Shown: piece by piece, positions 21,196 to 31,395 of the stretch
Position numbering within the stretch: the stretch's first letter is position 1
Layout: each line of letters begins with the position of its first letter
Assembly (NCBI GenBank): GCA_963575745.1
Contig: CAUYUJ010012570.1
Span: 126,001-190,000 of the forward strand
Direction: 5' to 3'
DNA: 64,000 nucleotides
Origin: Prorocentrum cordatum
Taxonomy: Eukaryota > Sar > Dinophyceae > Prorocentrales > Prorocentraceae
Made by a program: the position numbers and the translations under genes
Notes under the pieces: model-generated
Seen by the model: only the letters and a program-made list of their open reading frames with translations
The model's database searches: none
Told to the model about the DNA's origin: nothing

Positions 21196-22325
21196 GTGGT
21201 CCTCCTCCTCTCTCTTCTCCCTTTCCTCCTCCTCCTCCTTCTCCTCCTCCTTCTCTTCCTCCTCCTCCTCATCCTCCTCCCTGTCGGCGATTCCACTTCG
21301 CACGACACGCGCAAGGCCAAGTCGATCCGATCCGATCCCTCTCGGCCTCCTCCTCCTCACCATCTGTAGGAATTCTCCTCCTCCTCCTCCTCCTCCTCCT
21401 CCTCCTCCTCCTCCTCCCCTTCCTCCTCCTCCTCCTCCTCCTCCTCCTCCTCCTCCTCCTCCTTCTCCTCCTGTGTCGCACTCCTCCTCCTCCTCCTCCT
21501 CCTCCTCCTCCTCCCTGTCGGCCCCGAGCGCGCCTGGCTCCCCCGGCGCGCGCCGCGGGCCGAGCGCGGCCCCGGCCGCGCCTCCCTGGACGATGGCCCC
21601 CCTCGCGCGCTGCTCCGGCTGGGCGGCGAAGAAACGGGAGTTGGCGGCGCGTGCGCGTGGGAGGAGGGAGGAGGTGCCGATGTCGTTATAACCTGGCCTC
21701 GATGTCGGCACGGCCGGATATTTTTCTGCAAGGACGAGGGGCGGAGGAAGAGGAGGAGGAGGAGGAGGAGGTGGAGGAGGAGGAGGTGGAGGAGGAGGAG
21801 GGGGAGGACGAGGACGAGGACGAGGACGAGGGAGGAGGATGGAAAGGAGGAGGAGGAGGAGCGAGCGAGGACGGGGGAGTTCTGATCGTCGCTCACCTGG
21901 CGGGGTTCTCCTCGCCAGGGCTGGATTCGCCTCGGACGTCTGGTCAGATCGCGCCCGGGCCCGGGAGAGGTCCGGGGAGCAGCGGCTTCGGCATACACTT
22001 CCCGTTCTGGTTTCCCCGGCAAGGCGGGGCGGTGCGGGGGGGGGGCGTCTGGGAGGGCGGAGGGGCTTCTTAGAAATCAGGGGCCCTCGTGAAACGGAGC
22101 CAGGGGCCTCTGCGGAGCACTTCTGGGAAGCTGAAGCTGCCTGCCTTCGAAGAGTCGGGCCCCCCCCCCCCATCCCCCGTCTTCCTTCTTTCCTCCCTGT
22201 CCTCCTCCTCCTCTCCTCCTCCTCCTCCTCCTCCTTCACCTCCTCCCCCCCCTCCCTCCCTTTCCGAGGAGGAGGAGGAGGAGGAGGAGGAGGAGGAGGA
22301 GGAGGAGGAGGAGGAGGGAGAGGGA
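21196..22325. repeat. Alternating (TCC)n and (GGA)n tracts
   Basis: Pyrimidine tracts at 21200-21520 and 22195-22260; purine tracts at 21745-21870 and 22266-22320. The adjacent 22195-22260 / 22266-22320 pair is self-complementary and could fold as a hairpin. The interval 21880-22010 resembles 48560-48660 (TCGCCTCG, CTGGTCAGA and CCGGGGAG blocks). Long Leu/Ser/Arg/Glu-rich ORFs are not genes. Confidence 0.88.
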
Positions 22326-24525
22326 GGAGAGGCGGGAGGGCTTCGAAGAGGCCCCCTGCCTTGTAAGAGTCGCGCCACCCCCCCTGAAAGAAAAGGCTTG
22401 CGCTCTCGGCTCGCCCTCGTGGAGGCCTCCGTCGAGTCGGTGCTTCCTCGGATCTGGCGGCCAGAAGCAGCGCAACAGAAGCAAGAAACAAATAGCATAC
22501 CTACAAAGTATCTGGCACTGAGAAAACAGCCACTGAACGATCTGGCACCAGGCATCCTGTCAGGATGCGCAACTGGACAGGCAGGACCATCCCCACACCC
22601 ACCAGGAAGATCTCGGTCTTGCTGGGAGGCCTAGCCCCCTTAGGGGGTAGGTGGGTGCCGTCTCTCGGGTACGCTGGGAGGGCCAGTTTACATGGTCCCA
22701 GTGAGGGTTGGGAGTCCTTTGAGCATGATGAGCGCCAAACCAAGCATCCGCGGAAGCAGTCGTAAGCCGGGCTGAATCGGACACAGGAGGGGAACACACA
22801 GACACATATACAGGCTGGGGTCTTGGGGGCAGAGGGTGCTTGGCTTGGAGGGAGAGCGGGAGGGGTAAGGGCAGCTCGAGGGGCACGCAAGGGGAGCGGC
22901 GCAGGGGGGGGGGGGGGGGGGCGGGTTACGAAGGGTGGGAACGGGGGTGCTGCGAGTCTCAGTCCAGCAGTTGGTTGCGTTCCTCGATGCCTGGGCGCGG
23001 CCGGCGCCAGGAGGCCCTGGGAGAGTCAGCCACGTGAGCTGATTCGCTACCCCGCCCCCCTTTTTTTGTCCGACCTGGCACAGGCAGGGTGCCAGGAGGC
23101 ACTGCTTCGGTACTCTTACGCGCGCACGCCATCAGTGGCAACCTCTGGAAGAGAATAGAGCCCTCGAAGCGGACAAACCGCCAGCTTGAAATTGGGAAAG
23201 ATGTTATCGGCAAGCTTTCATCGTCTGCCCCGACTGTGTTGTCTTAATCAGCGGAGACGATGACAGCCCGAGTGAATACAATGCGATCTGGGTCTCCACA
23301 TGCAGGCGACTGCGCGAGCACACAGGCTAGGCGTTGGAAGCCTCCTGTCGCCTCGCTCTATGATATGGATACCCTGCGGTGGTTGAAGCGATGAGCTTGC
23401 TAGCCGCGCTCCGGGGAGGGGGAGGGGAAGGTAGGAGGAGGAGGAGGACCGGATATCTCTTGCCGAAGCACTTGCTGCAAAATGGTGCCTCGACGTATTC
23501 TCTTCAGATGTTCCACGATGTTCAACATCTTCAGATTCTCTTCAGATGTTCCACGCACAAGAGACTCGCCGTGCTTCTTCTGGTGCGCTCCTCGGCCAAG
23601 CGTCAGTCTGCAACAGTCCGCGGTGCAGTGGCACGGCGACAGCGAGCTCCTTATAGTCCGATATGTTGCCGCCAGTCAGACAAGGGCCGGCGATCTCACG
23701 CTTGCAGTGAGATCGCCGTCATCTCCACGTGCATATGCTGGCGTCGCGCATAGGCTTGGTCGAGTCGTAAGGCATTGTGCATGCGCGTGCCTTCATTGTG
23801 CTTGCTCTTTCTGTACTCACGGTCGCCTTCAGTCAGACTGTTAATCACACTTTTGACATTACAGGGGGTACGGCGAGCGCGGCAAGGACAGCTACGAGTG
23901 CCAGTCCCAGATCAGGGCACACGTATTTTCATGATCATTGCCGTTTGCTGTATAGGCTCAGACCATCTCACAGGTTTGTTGTCACGGGCGTTCTTTAGTT
24001 ATCTTGCCATGGAGGGGCGGAGTGGGGAAGGGGTCCCGTCTTTCTCGCGCTACTGCGTATGCTCATCCAAGTCAGTGTCAGGGTGTCGCTTCTGTTTGTG
24101 AATCGTATGCCTGAGTTCGATTTCTCAGATCTGAAGAACAACTAAAGACTAATTATTGACGCTTCGCGTATCCCCACCAGTGCGCCCCGTTGCTTTAGGT
24201 TAATTTGTCGTTGCGTGCCCCGCTTTGACTGGACCCGCCGCTGGCGCGCTCGCCTGCGGCCGCTGACTACAAAAGTATCCCCACCAGTCCCACCTCTGCT
24301 TTTCCCTTTGCTACCGGCGCGGCCCGCCTTAGCACGCTCGGCGTTCGACTTGCCTCGCGCGCCTGCTTACCAAAAAGTACCCCCATCAGCCCTATCCACA
24401 AACGATGCCTATGAGAGTCGACGGGGGTAGAGAGGAAGAGACACACATAGTCAAACAGCGAGGGAGTCAGGCCTGGACGGCGTGTTGGGGCCATCTCCGG
24501 GCCCACGTGTGGGGTGGGGTGGGGG
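22326..24525. other. No gene supported; long poly-G run
   Basis: A run of about 20 G lies near 22904-22925, with a short duplicated TTCAACATCTTCAGATTCTC-type motif near 23490-23560. Open frames have no recognised domain. Confidence 0.4.
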
Positions 24526-24527
24526 GG

Positions 24528-24740
24528 GGGCGAAGAGGAGGAGGAGGAGGAGGAGGAGGAGGAGGAGGAGGAAGAGGAAGAGGAGGGCGAAGAGGAGGAT
24601 GAGGAGGATGAGGAGAAGGAGGAGAAGGAGGAGGAGGAGGGAGGAGGCATGAGGAGCAAGACGGGAAGACGAGGAGAAGGAGGACGATGATGAGCAGGAC
24701 GAGGACTGAGAGAGTGTGGATTAGGAGGAAGGGGAGGGGG
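24528..24740. repeat. (GGA)n tract
   Basis: Polypurine trinucleotide repeat. Confidence 0.93.
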
Positions 24741-24984
24741 ATGGGGAGGGGGAGGAGGACAAGCTAGGTGCGCTCGCGTCATATCTGACATCCTACCCCT
24801 CCCTCCCATCCCTTACCATGGCGCAGATCCCCTCTCTATTCGCACAGTCGGATGTCAAGCAGGGCGATCATCCCGAAAGTGTACGCGATGCATTGTAGAG
24901 CACGGCGTGGCATGGCGTCGAAGAGCACCGCGAAGCGTAGTATCAACCTGGCATTGTATTGCATGACGTGGCATGGCACGGGAA

Positions 24985-25196
24985 ATGACGCCAGCGCTGC
25001 AGCGGGAGCACGAGTCGAAACGAGCGGAAGCGCGGAAATGAGGCCAGCGCCGCAGCGGGAGCACGATTCGGAACGAGCAGAATCACGGAAATGAGGCCAG
25101 CGCTGCAGCGAGAGCACGATTCGGAACGAGCGGGGCCCGAAAATGAGGCCGGCGCCTCAGCGAGAGCAGCATTTTGGGAAACATTGCAGGCGAACG
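24985..25196 (+). repeat. ~52 bp tandem repeat, left boundary copy of the gene block
   Basis: About four units of GCCAGCGCTGCAGCGGGAGC followed by ACGATTCGGAACGAGC. The last ~100 bp (25097-25196) is about 90% identical, in the same orientation, to 36969-37065 and includes the terminal GAGAGCAGCATTTTGG and GCAGGCGAA blocks. These two copies bracket the plus-strand gene block. Confidence 0.82.
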
Positions 25197-25462
25197 CCTA
25201 ACTCTTGGGAAGGCTTCTGGGAGGGTCATGGCGGATAGTAAGTAGATAGCCCTGTTATATGTTTGGTATAAGGTGGGTATAACGTACTTATAACCTTCCT
25301 ACCCAGGATACATCCAACCTAAGTGATTATGAAGCGCCCCGTCTACTTAGGCCGCTTAGGCTATCCATCTTCGGCGGTTCGGGGCTTTACTAACCTAGTT
25401 AGCCTAACCCCATGTGGATTTCAAATTGGGATCGTATGATAGTTATATGTAGTTACTATGAT

Positions 25463-25514
25463 GGTTACAAGTAGGTTAGGTATGTCGGTTTTAAGTTGGT
25501 TAGCTAACTTGATT
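25463..25514. repeat. Left AT-rich inverted-repeat candidate
   Basis: Contains AAGTAGGTTAGGTA and GCTAACTTG. The reverse complement of 36399-36460 contains AAGTAGGTTACGTA and GCTAACTTG at similar spacing. The match is imperfect and gapped. Both regions are unusually AT-rich for the window and could be the eroded termini of one element. Confidence 0.4.
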
Positions 25515-25614
25515 ACCGAAGTTGGGGACGCGCTCCCCGCCCGCGCCAGCCCGATCTCGAGCATACAGCTCGGCTTCCCGAAACAACGCCCCCCCCCCAC
25601 CCCCACCCAGAACA

Positions 25615-25812
25615 CAAAAAAAGACAAGCAGATGCATCAACATATTCAGTCACGCGCATCAAGAAATAAGCAATGACCAAACAATGAGCAAACGCATGAG
25701 CAACGGCGTCAGCAGAAACGAGCATGCGGCAAACGCGGCAAAACCTCCAAGCAAAGCAGGACGCACCATCAACACACATACACAACTGATCACGCGCAGA
25801 AGCAAACAAAGC
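25615..25812. other. T-poor, A/C-rich spacer upstream of gene A
   Basis: Strong strand asymmetry (A and C dominate). Similar stretches lie at 28480-28690 and 33480-33610, each adjacent to a gene of the plus-strand block. Confidence 0.55.
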
Positions 25813-25817
25813 CATGA

Positions 25818-25838
25818 GCATAGCCGCACTGGCTCAAG
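25818..25838 (+). other. Degraded spliced-leader relic upstream of gene A
   Basis: The 21-mer ending TGGCTCAAG matches the dinoflagellate spliced leader at about 15 of 21 positions, with TAGCC and the 3' TGGCTCAAG intact. It lies 77 nt before the chosen start of gene A. Known: SL is added to nuclear mRNAs by trans-splicing, so a genomic copy indicates reinsertion of a processed mRNA. Given the mismatches, chance is possible. Support comes from similar sequences before genes B and E. Confidence 0.55.
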
Positions 25839-25915
25839 CCGTTTCGGGCCCTCCCTGCCGCCCCGTTCGGGGCCGAGCTAGTGCTTTCGCCTTCGGAAGG
25901 CTTCTGCGGCGCTCA

Positions 25916-28289
25916 ATGCCGATGCATCAGAGTTTGCAGGCCGTCCTCACGGACTTGGCGGAGGGCTTGAGGGCCGTGATCGCCCAGTACCAGAACGCTG
26001 ATGAGCAGGGCGCCAAGCAGCAGAAAGCAGCAGCTGATAAGTTGGTGCAGCTGCTGCTGGAGAAAGGGCTGGCTTACCGCGCGACGGCTGTACCCGACGA
26101 CGTCGGGGTCCACCCCGACAACCGATTCGGGAGTGGAGTGGAGTGGCACGAGGTGCACATCTTGGCAGGCATCATCATTCGGTCTGGCTGGAGCTGGTCC
26201 GAAGTGAAGGACCCAGTGGCCATCGAGGTTGGCAACGGGGACGAGGGCTCAAAGCAGGTGCGCTTCAACGAGGAGCTCGTCGCATCGAGCGAGGGCTATT
26301 TGGCGAGGGTCTCGAACACTATGAAGATGTTGAGCATCGCATGCAGCCACACCAACCAGGTCCTTCGCTGCATCTTGCACTGCACGAAGAGCTACGAGAC
26401 GGAGTTCGTTAACGAGGACGGGTACATTAGCCAGGACGCGGTGTTCAGGGCGTGCACTAGCATCAAGGAGGCCATGGAGACTGGTCTCACGTGGATTGTC
26501 ATTCGAGCCGAAGTTGTCGCTGAGGTGCCAGACCTTGCAGCGTTCCTGTCCGAGTCACACAACATTGGGCACGGATCGCATCGCTTGCAGAGCAAGGTTC
26601 AGACCCTGATGCAGATTCACGCAAAGATGATCAGGGTCGCGCACTTTGGCAATGCGACGATGCCGTCAGTGGTGCGGGACATCGAGCGCACGCGCCCGTA
26701 CCTCAAGGGGCAGGTCGATGCCATGGCCACGTACGTGCAGAACTTCGGCGGAGGCAACCCGCCAGTGTTCCTGCAAGAGCTGAAGGCGTTCGCCAAAACT
26801 TTGGGGGACAACACTCGCGACGTGGGCTCGGTCACTTTCAGTATGTTGGGGAAGGCTCGGCTATCGCAGGTCCCCGAGTGGGTCACTGCGTGCATGAAGG
26901 CGTCCCTGGGTGCGCCAGAGCAGTACATGAGGGACGGCGGCGTTCGGCTCATCACGAGCTCTGACGTTCAGGCCGTGGAGTCTGGGAAGCTTCGCAGCAT
27001 GGCTTTCGACGCCGTGGCCAAGCATCGCTCGGCCGTGCACTACCTGAAGGAGGGCCGCAAGGTTACGGACGCCCACCTGTTCGCCAGGCTGATTGGCGAG
27101 CTCGACGCGCGGATGGTCATGACGACGTACGGCAAGAAAGCTCGTGGACGCAAGCAGTTCGACGACTTAGACTCCGTGGTGCAGCAGTTCGTCCATGACG
27201 TGCGCAAGGTCTGGCCCGCCGCGGCGCACGTGGAGCCCCCGTGGCAAGTGACAGTGTCCGACGAGCCAAAGATTGCCGTGGCCGCCATGGTGCAGTACGA
27301 TTCGAGCTCGGGCTCGTCTGGCCACGTCGTGAAGACCGACATCCTGGAGAGCAAGGGCTTCGAGCTCAAGGCGAAGGTCAAGGGCAGGAGTGGCGCGAAC
27401 GTGGAGGGCACATGGGTCATCTTGGAACTCGGCGAGGACAAGGTTTGACCGATGCTGCTGCTATGCCCCTTGTCATCTTAACTCCTCCTCCTCCTCGTCC
27501 CCCTCCTCCCCCTCCTCCTCCTCGTACTCCTCCTCTGCTTTCCTCTTGCGCCTCTCTCCTCGCGAGGTCAAGCTGGTGCTGGACGACGGCACCCCGCTGA
27601 CAAGGCTGTTCAAGGAGGACGGCACCCCTGTCGCCAAGAAGCGCATGGCAGAACACGAGCTCCAGGTTTCCGCCAGCAAGCTCGTCGACGACTTCGAAGT
27701 GATCTCCGAGGAAGAGTCTACTGTCGTGCAGGTGACGGGTGGCACGGCCATCGGGCTGTTGAATAAGGAGGTGATGAGCGAGCTCAAGCGGGCCTTCGTC
27801 AGGGCGGCCCTCGACTCCGCATACAAGGAGTACGCCCCCACGGTTGAGCTGACCATCACGTTCGCGAAGTCTGGCAAGAAGGTCGTGGCCGACAAGCGGT
27901 ATGCGAAGGGCCAACTCGAACTGATTCCGCTGACCCCGAACATCGGGTACGGCGCCAAGATGCCGCAGAACGGGATTGCCGTGAACATCAAGATGCCAGA
28001 GGCCAAGCACGAGATGTGGCTGCTCCCGAAGACGACCCTGCCTGGTGAGAAGACGGCGCAGTTCATCGTGCCTTGCTGGTGCATCCCCTCGACCCCTGAC
28101 ACCGCGAAGGTGAACGTGGCGTGGTCCACGGTGAGGGTGATGGTGAGCACGTGGAGCGCCGAGTCCGAGTCCAAGCGCCAGGGCGATGTCGTGTGCGTGC
28201 TGCCTGCCATGACCAACACGAGGGCCATCGAGAAAGGCAGCGAGCTCTTCCAGAAGGGGCCCGACGCGGGTGCTGCGCCGAAGCGCTGA
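25916..28289 (+). CDS. Gene A: unknown protein, two exons (749 aa)
   Basis: The coding sequence is 25916-27442 joined to 27567-28289. Exon 1 is open from 25814, but the ATG at 25916 is preferred because a spliced-leader relic lies at 25818-25838. Unspliced, the frame hits TGA at 27446; splicing gives ...LGEDK joined to VKLVLDDG in phase 0, and both exons share a strong G/C third-position bias. Residues 1-509 are mostly helical-looking, with a long non-repetitive middle (PEWVTACMKASLGAP, YLKEGRKVTDAHLFARL). The 240 aa second part looks like beta-rich globular sequence (TVELTITFAKSGKKVVADKR, YGAKMPQNGIAVNIKMPEAK). No family is recognised. There is no signal peptide or membrane segment. It is the first gene of a plus-strand block with genes B-E. 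It is very probably a real protein because composition is balanced over about 750 codons; its function is not assigned. An accessory gene of a mobile element is one possibility. Confidence 0.78.
27443..27566 (+). other. Intron of gene A with (TCC)n tract
   Basis: 124 bp with GT donor (ACAAG|GTTTG) and AG acceptor (GCGAG|GTCAAG). AGGT is present at both junctions, so the exact cut is ambiguous by a few bases. The interior is largely a CTCCTC repeat (27480-27540) serving as pyrimidine tract. Removing it restores a single reading frame. Confidence 0.75.
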
Positions 28290-28395
28290 TTGCATGTTGG
28301 CAAGTGGACGTTTGAGTTTGCTGCCATGGTGTGCCAGTCATAAGTGACCAGGTTCGTGATCGCTGGTGCTCTGACTGCACCAGCTTCGAGGACAG

Positions 28396-28500
28396 CGTGA
28401 AACAAGCGTCGCAGCCCCCCAGCGATGGCGAGGTGTAGCCTCTATGTTGGACCAGCACCCCTCGAAAGTGGCGACAGTTTCGCAGATCGCAGCCACGCAC
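28396..28500 (-). repeat. Single copy of the ~105 bp satellite, reverse orientation
   Basis: On the minus strand it reads CTGCGATCTGCGAAACTGTC, then GCCACTTTCGAGGG, GTGCTGG and ACCTCGCCAT, matching the unit tandemly repeated at 39.27-40.0 and 45.14-45.91 kb. It lies just 3' of gene A. Confidence 0.75.
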
Positions 28501-28690
28501 ACGCACACGCACACACAAAGAGACACGAGCACCAAGAAAGACAAGAAGCGCAAATCGCCATACTTGCTAAACCGGAAAGCGAAACACAAACAAAACACAC
28601 GCGCAAACACGCAACAATCACAACAGAGACACACCCGCAAACACAGAATGTCAAACAAATGCCAGGCCCGAAAAAAAAACAACAAACACA
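28480..28690. other. T-poor A/C-rich spacer downstream of gene A
   Basis: CACACG and ACACAA-rich stretch; see 25615-25812. Confidence 0.5.
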
Positions 28691-28696
28691 CGAGGG

Positions 28697-29410
28697 GAAG
28701 GCGGGGGAGGAGGAGGAGCAGGAGGAGAAGGAGGAGGGGGAGGAGGAGGAGGATGAGGAGGAGGAGGAAGAGGAGGATGATGATGATGATGATGATGAGG
28801 AGGAGGAGGAGGGGGAGGGGGCGGAGGAGGCGGAGGATGACGAGGAGGATGAGGGGGAGGAGGAGGATGGGGGGAGGAGGATGGGGGGAGGGTGGAGGAG
28901 GCGGAGGACGAGGGGGAGGGGGAAAGAGGAGGAGGGACGATGATGATGAGGACGATGAGGAGGAGGAGGGGGAGGAGAAGGAGGAGGAGGAGGAGGAGGA
29001 GGAGGAGGAGGAGGGGAAGGGGGAGTAGGAGGCGGAGGAGGAGGAGGAGGAGGAGGATGAGGAGGAGGAGGAGGAGGGGTGGGGGGAGCGCCCCGCGGCC
29101 GCGGCTTCGCCGTCTCGACGAGAGCGAGGCGATGCCGCAGGACCGCCCAGCGCCGTGCCCCCGCAGGAGGAGGATGAGGGAGAGGAGGAGGAGGAGGAGG
29201 AGGAGGAGGTACGGTAAGGTAAGGCACGCATTGGGGCGGGGTGCTCGCTCGGCGCTTGGCTGGGGGTGAGACGAGCACAGTGGAGGAGTGGGGAGGAGGA
29301 GGAGGAGGAAGGAGGAGAAGGAGGGTGAGGAGGATGAGGAGGAAGGAGGAGAAGGAGGGGGAGGAGGAGGAGGAGGAGGAGGAGGAGGAGGAGGAGGAGG
29401 AGAAGGAAAA
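28697..29410. repeat. (GGA)n tracts
   Basis: Three long polypurine blocks (28697-29060, 29160-29220, 29285-29405) split by GC-rich sequence. Ser/Pro/Leu and Glu/Arg ORFs of up to about 400 codons are artefacts. Confidence 0.93.
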
Positions 29411-29494
29411 TGACGACAACGGCTGGGGTAGCATGCGAGCATAGCACTTTTGCCTCCCTGTTACGACGGGAACCTGCTAAGTAAAAAACTAAAT

Positions 29495-29542
29495 CGCGAC
29501 GGAGACGACGACGACGACGACGACGACGACGCGACGACGACC
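29495..29542. repeat. (GAC)n microsatellite
   Basis: About 14 GAC/CGA units. Confidence 0.93.
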
Positions 29543-29834
29543 GAGCACGGAAGAGCAATTTTAGGAGCAGGCCAAGTCTGTTAGTTCCCTCCAGTGAGTC
29601 CTACATGTTTGCTAACGGGCTTTCTTTGGGAGCTCGAGATGTAGGGCCGCTTGAGCAGCTAAAGTTCCAGACACAGAGCGTCAGTATGTTTAAACATATT
29701 GACGCTGTGTATTTGGCCGTAAAAGCCATCGTCGGAGGTTGTCTTAGAATGAAGTTTTGTGATTTCAAGCTTTGCTTAATTATTTAGTGCTGTGCACTCC
29801 CCTACGGGCCTTTCCATCCATCCATCCATCCATC

Positions 29835-29856
29835 CCGTAGCCAATTTGGGCTCAAG
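29835..29856 (+). other. Spliced-leader relic, nearly intact, upstream of gene B
   Basis: CCGTAGCCAATTTGGG followed by CTCAAG. It differs from the canonical dinoflagellate spliced leader (CCGTAGCCATTTTGG, then CTCAAG) by one substitution and one inserted G. It ends 58 nt before the ATG of gene B. This is the strongest taxonomic marker in the window and evidence that the downstream gene derives from a trans-spliced mRNA. Confidence 0.85.
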
Positions 29857-29914
29857 CGCCAGCTCCACCTCTTCTCCCGAGGCGAACGCCTCCACGCACT
29901 GACGCAGGCCGCCG

Positions 29915-30613
29915 ATGCCAGTGTCCATCCAGGCTGGCTACGTGTGCGCGTCGTCTGACGGTAGCCCGCCAACGCCGCACAACAGCTGGGTCGCGAAGAC
30001 GATATCGGTGGAGAACACGACATTCGCCTTCTGCGACAAGAGGGACAGCAAGTTTCACAAGCTGTGTGGCCGCTCGTTCAGGATGGTCGATGCGATCGTG
30101 AAGGCTCGGAACGACAAGGTCGACTCCTTGATGACCCAGGTCGGCCGCGGGAACGATCCTCTTGGCGACGCTGAGGGGGAGGAGCCCGCGCCTAAGCGAG
30201 CCCGCAAGGAGTTGATCGACGACATCGCGCCGATCGTGGAGGTGACGACGCCCATGGCCGACGGCACTACAGTGACGATCAACGTGCTCACGACCGCTCA
30301 CCATCGGGACAAGCTGGCTGTCGAGCTGTCGTGCAGCGTGCTCGAACTTCTTGCGAAGGAGCCAGCCGTGACCGAAGTCGGCGAGGTGAGGCCAGCCCTT
30401 TCGTCCGAGCACGTGCAGTGGCTTCCGCGCAGGCACGCGCTGAGGGTGAAGTATTACGATGCCAAGGCGAAGAAGTACAAGCAGAAGTCCATCCACGTGC
30501 CAACCGATGGGAACGCGCAGGAGCACGTGGACCGCATCACGAGGGAGCTGGAGGCCTTCTACGAGCAGCACCACGGCGGGCAGTTCGAGGCAGCGGCCGT
30601 CGGCGGCGCCTGA
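29915..30613 (+). CDS. Gene B: basic protein with AP2-like C-terminal segment (232 aa)
   Basis: The start is the first ATG after the spliced-leader relic. Residues 36-53 hold a Cys/His cluster (C40, H48, C51). A basic, nuclear-localisation-like PKRARK sits at 93-98. Residues 167-216 (VQWLPRRHALRVKYYDAKAK, then basic residues, a hydrophobic patch and a helix ending ELEAFYEQHH) have the order Trp, basic beta strands, YYD, amphipathic helix. This resembles AP2-type DNA-binding domains, which are also found in some integrases and transposon proteins. The resemblance is by eye and weak. No membrane segment. Same strand as genes A and C. The role is not proven; a DNA-binding accessory factor is an inference. 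Confidence 0.68.
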   Translation: MPVSIQAGYVCASSDGSPPTPHNSWVAKTISVENTTFAFCDKRDSKFHKLCGRSFRMVDAIVKARNDKVDSLMTQVGRGNDPLGDAEGEEPAPKRARKELIDDIAPIVEVTTPMADGTTVTINVLTTAHHRDKLAVELSCSVLELLAKEPAVTEVGEVRPALSSEHVQWLPRRHALRVKYYDAKAKKYKQKSIHVPTDGNAQEHVDRITRELEAFYEQHHGGQFEAAAVGGA

Positions 30614-30873
30614 GTCTGGGCCCCGCGCAGAGGCAGCGCTGCGCCATCCTCGGCGGCATGCGTTGCCCAAGTCGCGTGTGCTGTCTTGAACGGCTTGGGG
30701 TAAGCCGCTCGCTCGTGCCTGCGACGGGGACGCGGCTCGGACAGCTGACGAGGGAATTCACGCCAAACGAGCCTGTGCGAGTCGTCAGGGGTGGGGTGGC
30801 AGGAGGAAGGGGAGGAGGTCAGCACGCTGCATATCACCAGACATCTCAGGTAGACTGCGACGAAGCCCCATAT
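30614..30873. other. Intergenic between genes B and C, first part
   Basis: GC-rich 3' flank of gene B; no further gene seen. Confidence 0.4.
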
Positions 30874-31016
30874 GCACCAACGCAGCTGGCTGCATTGGTG
30901 CATATGCACCAGTGCAGCCAGCTGCGTTGGTGCATGTGCAGACCCCCCCATGGGATGCACCAGTGCAGCCAGCCGCGTTGGTGCATATGCACCAGTGCAG
31001 CCAGCTGCGTTGGTGC
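30874..31016. repeat. Palindromic quartet of a 28 bp unit
   Basis: Units lie at 30874-30901 (inverted), 30906-30933, 30957-30984 and 30989-31016. Each direct unit reads GCACCAGTGCAGC-CA-GCTGCGTTGGTGC, itself a near-perfect palindrome (as RNA, 11 Watson-Crick and 2 G-U pairs). Units 1 and 2 face each other around TGCATATGCA, giving a ~74 bp palindrome with about two mismatches per arm. Lies in the spacer between genes B and C. Confidence 0.88.
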
Positions 31017-31395
31017 ATATGAGGCTTCTGGGGGGGGCCGCCCATGAGACTCCGATTTTGGGGCCGATCTCGCATTCGGGGCCATCAAAGATCGCCTCGT
31101 GCGATGGTCGCGCGAGAGCTCGGGGGAGGCATCAGACTGTGCGCACTGCTGCGGATGCGTTTGTTTCGACTGCGTTTCGCATGGGTGACACAGGCACTGG
31201 TGGCCCGTGGACGGCGGGGGAAGGGCCCGATGGGCCCCTCAGGCCGCCTCCCAGGCCGGATATTTTGGTAGGTTTCGGGTCGCACGCGCCCCGTCCATTC
31301 ACCTCGACTCGCCTCCGCTCACCTCCGCAGCAGTTTTAGAGAAGTTGTTTTGGCTTCCCCACTGACTGACCGTTGACCCGACCGCACTCTGCAGT

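Noticed and set aside
28338-29558. Minus-strand Ser/Pro/Leu ORFs of 260-400 codons
   Set aside because: Translation of (TCC)n; composition and frames shift with the repeat.
31343-31362. Possible spliced-leader relic before gene C (TTTTGGCT)
   Set aside because: Only about 10 of 17 positions match and the GGCTCAAG end is absent.
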